A stretch of DNA of 6,124 nt, taken from the NCBI GenBank assembly GCA_021814735.1, contig JAKAHX010000110.1, positions 1 to 6,124 on the forward strand. Direction: 5' to 3'. Each line of letters opens with the position of its first letter. Position 1 is the stretch's first letter. The DNA is from Chloroflexota bacterium (GTDB lineage: Bacteria > Chloroflexota > Limnocylindria > Limnocylindrales > CSP1-4). This document shows positions 1-5,593 of this stretch, in pieces. The position numbers were made by a program, and so were the translations under genes. The notes beneath the pieces are model-generated. The model was not told the origin of the DNA, made no database searches, and saw nothing but the letters and a program-made list of their open reading frames with translations.

Positions 1-830
1 ACGCCGGCAATCCGCAGGGGCGCGATCCGGGCGAGGTCGAGCCGCGCGGGGCCATGCTGGTGTCGGTGGATCGCGCAGGGCACCCCCGGGTCGAGCTGCG
101 CGAGCTGGACCAGATCCGCTGGGCGACATGGACCGTCGACGTGGCCGGGATCGCCGACCTGGACGGGCTGTTGGCGCGTCTGGCGGGCGACCTCGAGGAC
201 AGGCTCCGGGCCGCCGGGAGGCCGCTGATCGCCCGGGTCGAACTGACCGGGTTCGGGCGCCTGCATGCCGAGCTGCGGCAACCCGACGCGCTCCGCGACC
301 TCCGCGAGCACCTCGTCGAACGGTTCGCGTCGCGCGATCCCTTCGCCTGGCTCGCCGAGCTGCGCGACGCCACGCGGCCCGAGGCGGCACGGGCGATCAC
401 CCGGGCAGGCGACTTCCTGGGCGAGCTCGAGACGGTCGTGCGGCTGGCCGGCGCGAGACTGGGCCTCCAGGCGCCGACGGCGGATCCCGCAGCGGCGCCT
501 CGGGCCGACGCGGTGCTGGACGCGATGCAGCCAGCGGCGGGCCCCACGACCGACCCGGCGGTGGACGCGATGGAGCCGGGGGTCCCCAGGACCGACCCGG
601 CAAGCCGGGAGACCGACCCAGGGCTCGGCGAGGTCCCCGCGTTCGACCCCGACGCCATCCTGGACGAGTTCTTCGGCAGCCCGGCGGTGCGGGCGGCGCT
701 CCGTTCCGCGTCGAGCAGCACCGGTGGGTTCCGCCGACCCGACGCCGCCGCGAGGGCCGACCTGCTGCGCCGCGCGCACGGGCGGATCGTCGACGAGCTG
801 GCGGGACGTGAGCAGGTGGGGCGGGAGTAG
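1..830 (+). CDS. yhaO: YhaO/SbcD-like metallophosphoesterase (DNA exonuclease subunit), 3' part only
   Basis: This is the C-terminal 275 residues of a calcineurin-like phosphoesterase of the YhaO/SbcD type, the predicted nuclease partner of the ATPase encoded next. The frame is open from base 3 to the TAG at 828-830. The ATG at 54 is not the start: the codons before it read AGNPQGRDPGEVEPRGAML, the conserved post-catalytic strand of YhaO proteins (a 'GN.QGR.P.E..P+G..LV.VD' pattern). The metal-binding Asp/His motifs lie upstream of the window. A capping domain follows (about 100-450), containing VELTGFGRLHAEL at 238-276. Next comes a Pro/Asp/Ala-rich linker of about 55 residues with short repeats (about 462-640), then a short helical tail rich in Arg and Asp. 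Only 3 bases separate it from the ATPase gene, so the two are almost certainly co-transcribed. Family assignment rests on motif recall and on the partner gene. Exact nuclease activity is inferred. Confidence 0.82.
   Translation, partial: AGNPQGRDPGEVEPRGAMLVSVDRAGHPRVELRELDQIRWATWTVDVAGIADLDGLLARLAGDLEDRLRAAGRPLIARVELTGFGRLHAELRQPDALRDLREHLVERFASRDPFAWLAELRDATRPEAARAITRAGDFLGELETVVRLAGARLGLQAPTADPAAAPRADAVLDAMQPAAGPTTDPAVDAMEPGVPRTDPASRETDPGLGEVPAFDPDAILDEFFGSPAVRAALRSASSSTGGFRRPDAAARADLLRRAHGRIVDELAGREQVGRE
517..620 (+). repeat. Degenerate in-frame tandem repeat in the YhaO linker
   Basis: TGGACGCGATGCAGCC (517-532) recurs with one mismatch at 562-577, 45 bases on. The block ACCGACCCGGC (549-559) recurs exactly at 591-601, 42 bases on, and again as ACCGACCCA at 612-620. 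In protein this gives DAMQP/DAMEP and three TDP motifs. All spacings are multiples of three, so the array grows in frame in a linker that appears disordered and tolerant of length change. Confidence 0.6.
823..827 (+). promoter_or_regulatory. Ribosome binding site for the YhaN-like ATPase
   Basis: GGGAG lies 6 bases before the GTG at 834, inside the last codons of the nuclease gene. It supports the GTG start, which also gives the conserved MRIERVGIDGFGR beginning of YhaN proteins. The site overlaps the upstream stop region, as expected for translational coupling. Confidence 0.6.
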
Positions 831-833
831 GCG

Positions 834-3800
834 GTGCGGATCGAGCGGGTCGGGATCGACGGCTTCGGGCGCGCCGCCGGGATCGAGCTGGACCTCTCGC
901 CCGGCGTGACCCTGGTGCGCGGCCTGAACGGGACCGGCAAGTCCACCCTGAACGCCTTCGTCCGGGCCATGCTCTTCGGGCTCCCATCCGGCGCCTATCC
1001 GGCCGTGCTGGGCGGGCGCCGCGGCGGGCACCTGCAGGTCGTGATGGCGGACGGCCGGCGGGTCCGGCTCGAGCGGCACGGTGAGCGCGGCGGGCGCGGG
1101 GAGCTGCGCCTGCTCGATGAGCGGGGCATGGCCCTGCCGGGCGAGCCGCACGAGCTGCTCGCGACCCTGCTTGGCGGGGCGGACCGCGACCTGTTCGAGG
1201 CGATCTTCGCGTTCGGGATCGACGAGCTCGCGGACGCGTCCCGGCTCGAGGGCGGCGAGGTCAGCGCCCGCATCTACGGGGCCAGCCTCGGCGCGTCGCG
1301 GTCGATCCTGGAGATCGAGCACGCCCTGCGCGCCGAGGCGGATGGACTCTTCCGGCCCCGCGGACAGCGCCAGGCCATCAACGCGACGCTCGCGGAGCTG
1401 GCCGCCCTCGAGTCCGAGCTCGCGGTGCGGGACGTGCCCCGCGAGTACGCGACACAGCAGGCGCGTGCGGCGTCGCTGCGGGCGGAGCTGGACGCGCTCG
1501 ACCGGGAGCTGGCCGATCGCGAGCGCCAGCGGGCGGCCGCCGACCGGCTCGTGCGCGCCTGGCCGGCGTGGCGCGACCTGGAGACGGCCGATGCCGACCT
1601 GGCCGCCCTGGGTCCAGCCCCGGACGTGGCCGTGCTGCTGCCCGAGGAGGCGCGCCTGTCCGGCGCGATGACGGCTGCGGAAGCACGGCTGCAGGAGACG
1701 CTGGCGGAGGTCGAGCGACGCCGGACCGTGGTCGCCTCTCTGCCCGAACCGCGCCGCGACCTGCTGGACGCCGCACCGGCCATCGCGCCCCTCGTCGCGT
1801 CGGCGGCCGCGCGCGAGGTGGAGGACCGTGCCCTGGCGGCCGACGAACGGCGGCTCGACGGGTTGGCGCGCGACGTCTCGACGGCGCTGGCAGACCTGGG
1901 TCCCGGCTGGGACGAGGGACGGCTGCGGGCCGCCGGCTCGTTCATCGCCGAACGGGACCGACTGCTCGCCCGCGCGCGGGACCTGCTGGAGTCGCCGGTG
2001 CGCGCCGCCGCCGAGTCCAGGACCTCCGCCGTGAACGCGGCGCGCGAGGCGGCAGTCGCGGAGGCGGCGGCGCGCGAGGCGGAGGCCGCCCTCGCCGCGC
2101 TGCCGCGGGACGATCACTGGAGCGCGGACGCGCTCCGGGACGCCCTGGACGCGGCGGACCGTGCGCTGGCAGCCTGGACCACCGCGCGGGCGGAACGCGA
2201 GACGGCGCTCGCCCAGGCAGCGGTGGCGGCGGCGGAGGCGGCGGCGCGGCGAGGGCGCTCGCGGGCGCTGGCCGTGGGGCTGGCGACGGGCAGCCTGGTG
2301 GCGGCGATCATCGCCGCGGTCGCGATGGCCGCGGTCGCGGGCCCCATGGCCGCGGTCCTCGTCGGCGTGGTGCTGCTGGTCGCCGGCGGCGCCGCGGCCC
2401 GTGCCACCTGGTCGGGCACGGCCCTCCTGCCGCGCGGCGATGCCGACGAGGCGGCCGACGCCGCAGCCCCGAACGACGCCGGCGTGGGGGGGCCGCGGGC
2501 TGCGGACGAGCGGACGGATCCGGAGGCGAGCGCCGAGCGTGTCCGCGGGGCACGGGTCGCGCTGGATGCGGCGCTCGCCGCGCTGGGCTTGCCGCCGGAC
2601 ACCGTCACTGTCCCGCCCGAGCTGCGCGAACGGGCCGGTGAGCTGGCCCGGCAGGAACGCGACCGCGCGGCGCTCGAGCGGCAGCACGATGCCGCCCTCG
2701 TGCAGGCGGCTCTCCGGCGCCGCGCACACGAGGACGCCGCGGCACGCCTGGCCGATGCCGAGGCAGCGGTGACGGCGGCTCGTGCGGAATGGGAACGCGT
2801 GCTCGCCGCGGCCGGCCTGCCTCCACTGGACCCGGAGGCAGCCGCGCGGACCCTCGAGCGCGCGGAGGCGGCGCGGATCACCCTGCGGGCGCGGGATGAC
2901 CTGGCGACCGGCGTGGCTGCCGCCAACGAGCGGCGCCGCGCGTGGGACCTGGGCGTGCGTGCCGTGCTGGAGCCGCTGGGCTACGCGGGCGCAGATCCCC
3001 AGGCGCTGGTGCGGTCCGCCGTGGCCGACCTGGGCGAGGCCACCCGCCTCGATACGGAGCGGCGTGCCGCCACGCGGGCTCTCGAGGCCGCACAGCGCGA
3101 TGCGGATGGCGCACAGGCGTCCCTGGCGACGGCGCGGGAGGCGTACCGGGCGTTCCTCGCACGCCACGGCCTGGCCGATCGCGCCGACCTCGAGGCCCGC
3201 AACGCGCGGGCTTCCCGGCGGGCAGCGCTCGAGGCCATCCGCGATCGCAGCCTGGCGACCCTCGCCGCGGTCGCCGGAGACGCGGAGACGCCACGCGCCC
3301 TGCGACAGCGCCTCGAGGCCGCCGGATCCTCGGCCATGGCGGCACCCGGTGCGGCCGTGACCGCGCTCCCGGACGGCACACCCGCGGAGCGGCAGGCCGG
3401 CGCCGAGCCATCGACAGCGGCGGCGGAGGCGGCACCGGACGGTGCCGCGGCCCAGCGTGCCTCGCTGGACGCGCTGCTGGCGTCGCTGCGCCAGCGCAGG
3501 CATCAGCTCGCCACGCAACTCGGGGCCACGGAGCAGGAGATCCGGCGCATCGAGTCCGAGACCGACACGTCCGAGCTCCGGCAGCGCCGCGAGAACGCGC
3601 TGGCGATCCTCGCCGAGCAGGCCGACCGGTACCTGGTGGCCCGCCTTGCCGTCGAGCTGATCGCGGCCGCCCGCGCGCGTTTCGAACGGCTGCACCGGCC
3701 TGCCGTGGTCGCCGCCGCCGAGCGCCACTTCGTCGACTGGACGGGCGGCGAGTTCGCCGGGCTGGTGGTGCCGTTCGGCGAACGCGTCCGCGGGGCGCTG

Positions 3801-4184
3801 CGCGCCGACGACGGCACACTGGTGCGGCCGGCCGAGCTGTCCCGGGGAACGCGCGAGCAGCTGTACTTGGCCTTCCGCTTCGGCCTCATCGAGCACTACG
3901 CGAGCCAGGCCGAACCACTGCCCATCGTCATGGACGAGGTGCTCGTGAACTTCGACCCTGCGCGATCCGGGCGGGTGGCACAGGCAATCCGGGACCTCGG
4001 CCGGCGCTACCAGGTGCTCTACCTGACGTGCCACGATAGCGTGCCGCTGGACCCGGACCGGGAGATCGTGCTCGGGCCCAACCTGGCGCCCCGCTCTGTC
4101 CACGACCGGCCCGGACGTGCGGCGCCGGGTGACGTCTCGCCGACGGACGAGGGCGGCGTCAGCCCCGGCGCGCCACCACGTTGA
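834..4184 (+). CDS. yhaN: YhaN-like AAA/SMC-type ATPase (SbcC-like partner of YhaO)
   Basis: A complete 1116-residue ATPase of the SMC/Rad50/SbcC superfamily, YhaN (AAA_27) branch. The N-terminal head carries the P-loop GLNGTGKST at residues 30-38, then AMLFGLP and the LGGRRGGHL segment. A YhaN-typical stretch at about 120-180 (FEAIFAFGIDELAD, LFRPRGQRQAIN) follows. Ala/Arg/Glu-rich coiled coils occupy roughly 180-470 and 550-960. Between them are two hydrophobic segments (478-502 and 504-523), likely a membrane hairpin. The C-terminal head has the ABC signature LSRGTREQLYLAFR (1002-1015), Walker B with catalytic Glu PIVMDE (1030-1035), D-loop NFDPAR (1039-1044) and switch His LTCHD (H1067). 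The only cysteine is C1066, so no CxxC zinc hook exists. A Pro/Gly-rich tail follows about 1080. It probably drives or gates the upstream nuclease on DNA ends. The family is near certain; membrane attachment is inferred. The GTG start is fixed by the conserved N-terminus and the RBS. Confidence 0.9.
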   Translation: MRIERVGIDGFGRAAGIELDLSPGVTLVRGLNGTGKSTLNAFVRAMLFGLPSGAYPAVLGGRRGGHLQVVMADGRRVRLERHGERGGRGELRLLDERGMALPGEPHELLATLLGGADRDLFEAIFAFGIDELADASRLEGGEVSARIYGASLGASRSILEIEHALRAEADGLFRPRGQRQAINATLAELAALESELAVRDVPREYATQQARAASLRAELDALDRELADRERQRAAADRLVRAWPAWRDLETADADLAALGPAPDVAVLLPEEARLSGAMTAAEARLQETLAEVERRRTVVASLPEPRRDLLDAAPAIAPLVASAAAREVEDRALAADERRLDGLARDVSTALADLGPGWDEGRLRAAGSFIAERDRLLARARDLLESPVRAAAESRTSAVNAAREAAVAEAAAREAEAALAALPRDDHWSADALRDALDAADRALAAWTTARAERETALAQAAVAAAEAAARRGRSRALAVGLATGSLVAAIIAAVAMAAVAGPMAAVLVGVVLLVAGGAAARATWSGTALLPRGDADEAADAAAPNDAGVGGPRAADERTDPEASAERVRGARVALDAALAALGLPPDTVTVPPELRERAGELARQERDRAALERQHDAALVQAALRRRAHEDAAARLADAEAAVTAARAEWERVLAAAGLPPLDPEAAARTLERAEAARITLRARDDLATGVAAANERRRAWDLGVRAVLEPLGYAGADPQALVRSAVADLGEATRLDTERRAATRALEAAQRDADGAQASLATAREAYRAFLARHGLADRADLEARNARASRRAALEAIRDRSLATLAAVAGDAETPRALRQRLEAAGSSAMAAPGAAVTALPDGTPAERQAGAEPSTAAAEAAPDGAAAQRASLDALLASLRQRRHQLATQLGATEQEIRRIESETDTSELRQRRENALAILAEQADRYLVARLAVELIAAARARFERLHRPAVVAAAERHFVDWTGGEFAGLVVPFGERVRGALRADDGTLVRPAELSRGTREQLYLAFRFGLIEHYASQAEPLPIVMDEVLVNFDPARSGRVAQAIRDLGRRYQVLYLTCHDSVPLDPDREIVLGPNLAPRSVHDRPGRAAPGDVSPTDEGGVSPGAPPR
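2265..2402 (+). other. Predicted two-helix membrane hairpin in the YhaN-like ATPase
   Basis: Residues 478-523 are almost uncharged: a first segment from ALAVGLATGSLVAAIIAAVA, a Gly-Pro turn at 503-504, then MAAVLVGVVLLVAGGAAA. Arg-rich residues (RRGRSR) come just before and Arg523 just after, which fits both flanks staying in the cytoplasm by the positive-inside rule. It sits at the tip of the coiled-coil arms, where SbcC and Rad50 have the zinc hook. Membrane segments at this place are known in YhaN proteins. Confidence 0.75.
2310..2339 (+). repeat. 15-base tandem duplication inside the membrane segment
   Basis: ATCGCCGCGGTCGCG (2310-2324) is followed directly by ATGGCCGCGGTCGCG (2325-2339), with one mismatch. 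A third partial copy, ATGGCCGCGGTC, lies at 2346-2357. It encodes IAAVA-MAAVA and then MAAV. It may be a local slippage duplication that lengthened the hydrophobic helix, or simply Ala/Val codon bias. Confidence 0.55.
4122..4171. terminator. Possible bidirectional hairpin between the convergent operons
   Basis: GCGCCGGGTGACG (4122-4134) can pair with CGTCA (4157-4161), a 2-base bulge at 4162-4163, and CCCGGCGC (4164-4171): 13 base pairs around a 22-base loop that may hold a smaller CTCG/CGAG stem (4136-4139 with 4148-4151). No T-tract follows on either strand, so it is not a classic intrinsic terminator. It sits inside the ATPase 3' end, and its right arm overlaps the methyltransferase stop codon. 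Such stems arise easily at this GC content, so the call is tentative. Confidence 0.28.
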
Positions 4185-4899
4185 GCCGCACGTAGTCCAG
4201 GAACGGGCCCGGCAGGCGGGCCGCCACCGCGCGCACGAAGGCCGCGCGCTCCTCCTCGGGGACGAGCGCCACGTGCTCCCGGAGCACGACCGTGGCAAGG
4301 AAGGTCTCGAACGGGGGTCCCGCCTCGAAGCGCGTGGGCTCCGGCTGGAGCCAGGCCTGCACATCCACGAAGCCCGCCGCCGCCAGGTGCCGGCGCTCGT
4401 CCTCCGGCTCCGCGTAGGTCCACCGCGCCGGCAACGGGTAGCCCAGCTCGGCGACCGCCCGCACCACCGACGCGATGTTGCCCCGGCCACCGTACTGCGC
4501 CACCAGCTGGCCCCCGGGGCGCAGCACCGTCGCCAGTCGCCGGAACAGCCCGGCATGGTCGGGCACCCAGTGGAAGGTGGCCGTGGAGAGGATCGCGTCG
4601 ACCGGCTCGTCGAGCGGCAGCGGCTCCCGGAGGTCAGCGCAGACGAACGAGACGCGCGGCCCGAAGCGGGCGAGCCGTCGCGCAGCCTCCTCGAGCATGC
4701 GCTGGGAACCGTCGAGCGCCACCACGTGGGCCTCCGCGACGCGCTCCAGCAGCTGCTCGGTCACCCGCCCGCTGCCGCAGCCGGCGTCCAGCACACGCCG
4801 GACCTCGCGGGGATCGAGTCGCGCGATGACGGCCGCCCCCCAGCGCGCCTGGGGATCGGCGACGCGGTCGTACGTCGCGGCGTCCCACTCCCGGCTCAT
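4159..4899 (-). CDS. Class I SAM-dependent methyltransferase (Tam/UbiE-like), substrate unknown
   Basis: A 246-residue soluble Rossmann-fold methyltransferase. Motif I is VLDAGCGSG (36-44), binding SAM. The ribose-binding acid is D63 in VALDGS, and the adenine-region acid is D89 in FVCADL. Motif IV STATFHWVPDH (105-115) resembles the 'HWV.DH' of trans-aconitate methyltransferase relatives, and LRPGGQLVAQYGG follows. The start is the ATG at 4899, opening MSREWDAATYDRVADPQ. The frame stays open upstream to 5073, but that part is antisense-type, Arg/Pro-rich and covers the aldolase gene. GGCGGG (4907-4912 on the plus strand as its complement) ends 7 bases before the ATG and is formed by the last two aldolase codons. 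The gene starts 4 bases after the aldolase stop, so they share a transcript. Its last 26 bases overlap the convergent ATPase gene. A small-molecule acceptor is likely from the family, but the substrate cannot be read from sequence. Confidence 0.87.
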   Translation of the reverse strand: MSREWDAATYDRVADPQARWGAAVIARLDPREVRRVLDAGCGSGRVTEQLLERVAEAHVVALDGSQRMLEEAARRLARFGPRVSFVCADLREPLPLDEPVDAILSTATFHWVPDHAGLFRRLATVLRPGGQLVAQYGGRGNIASVVRAVAELGYPLPARWTYAEPEDERRHLAAAGFVDVQAWLQPEPTRFEAGPPFETFLATVVLREHVALVPEEERAAFVRAVAARLPGPFLDYVRLNVVARRG

Positions 4900-4903
4900 C
4901 GGG

Positions 4904-5593
4904 CTACCCGCCGTGCGTGGGACCCGACCGGCGATCCGACCAGGCCGGCGCCCACTGCTCGCGGCGGATCCGCTCCACCTCCGCGGGGGCGATCTGCGGG
5001 ACGGGCCGGAAGGCGAAGGCCCGCAGGTACGCATCGGCGGCGCCCTCCACCACCGAGGCCGCGTTGTAGGCATGGTCCACGGTGGGGCCGATCGCGAGCA
5101 CGCCGTGGTTCCGCAGCAGGCACGCGCTCCGGTCGCGCAGGGCCTCCGCGGTCAGCTCGGCGAGCTCGGCGGTCCCTCCCCTGGCGTACGGCGCGGTCAC
5201 GATTCCGCCGCCGCAGGCGGACACCAGGCCGTGGAGGATGGGCGGGATCCCGATCCCCATGGCGGCCACCGCCATCGCGGCCGCGCTGTGCGTGTGGACG
5301 ATCCCGCCCACGTCCGGCCGACGCACGTAGGTGAGGGTGTGCAGCGGCAGCTCGCTGGTGGGGCGCAGCGCGCCGTCCACCACGCGGCCGTCCGTCCGGA
5401 CGATCACCACGTCCTCCGGCCGCATCGTGTCGTACGGCGTGCTCGCGGGCGTGACCGCCACCAGGTCCGGGTCGTCCGGGATGCGCATGCTGATGTTGCC
5501 GGCGGTGAAGTAGACGAGCCGCTCGGCCAGCAGTCGCCGCGAGAAGAGGAGCACGTGCTCCCGGGCCGCCTGCCAGGTCGCGCTGCCGCTCAC
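4904..5593 (-). CDS. Class II aldolase/adducin family protein, probable 5-deoxyribulose/methylthioribulose-1-phosphate aldolase
   Basis: A 229-residue zinc-dependent aldolase of the L-fuculose-phosphate aldolase fold. Visible motifs are TAGNIS (30-35, phosphate loop), TPAS (48-51), SELPLH with E81, HTHS with H100 and H102, APY (134-136) and NHG with H163. E81, H100, H102 and H163 keep exactly the spacing of E73, H92, H94 and H155 in E. coli FucA (from memory): catalytic Glu plus three zinc ligands. Translation starts at GTG 5593, whose G-T-G-A shares bases with the mtnA stop; no later Met would keep the phosphate loop. Next to mtnA, the likely reaction is cleavage of 5-methylthioribulose-1-P or 5-deoxyribulose-1-P into DHAP and an aldehyde (DHAP shunt). 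The alternative is MtnB-type dehydratase. At the position where animal MtnB (APIP) has its catalytic Glu, this protein has Leu (HGL at 121-123), which favours aldolase. The family is secure; the substrate is inferred from context. Confidence 0.85.
   Translation of the reverse strand: MSGSATWQAAREHVLLFSRRLLAERLVYFTAGNISMRIPDDPDLVAVTPASTPYDTMRPEDVVIVRTDGRVVDGALRPTSELPLHTLTYVRRPDVGGIVHTHSAAAMAVAAMGIGIPPILHGLVSACGGGIVTAPYARGGTAELAELTAEALRDRSACLLRNHGVLAIGPTVDHAYNAASVVEGAADAYLRAFAFRPVPQIAPAEVERIRREQWAPAWSDRRSGPTHGG
5590..5593 (-). promoter_or_regulatory. GTGA start/stop overlap coupling mtnA and the aldolase
   Basis: On the minus strand GTGA holds the aldolase GTG start and the mtnA TGA stop. Shine-Dalgarno matches are poorly placed: AGGGAAG ends 11 bases upstream and GGAG only 2 bases upstream. 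Translation of the aldolase therefore probably depends on ribosomes finishing mtnA. Confidence 0.7.

Noticed and set aside
54..56. ATG as the start of a 258-residue gene
   Set aside because: The same frame is open to the left edge and the codons before the ATG encode the conserved GN.QGR motif of YhaO proteins, so the gene begins outside the window.
2219..2255. GGC/GCG-rich run resembling a simple repeat or G-quadruplex
   Set aside because: It encodes an Ala/Glu-rich coiled-coil stretch in frame. G-runs are only two or three long and similar runs are scattered throughout the gene.
1274..3889. Several minus-strand and off-frame plus-strand frames of 130-365 residues inside the ATPase gene
   Set aside because: All are Arg/Ala/Pro/Ser-rich shadows of one continuous, motif-bearing ATPase frame. 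None has a domain pattern.
4900..5073. Longer methyltransferase starting at 5073
   Set aside because: The extra 58 residues are Arg/Pro-rich, match no methyltransferase and lie over the aldolase coding region. The ATG at 4899 has a suitable ribosome site and a typical N-terminus.
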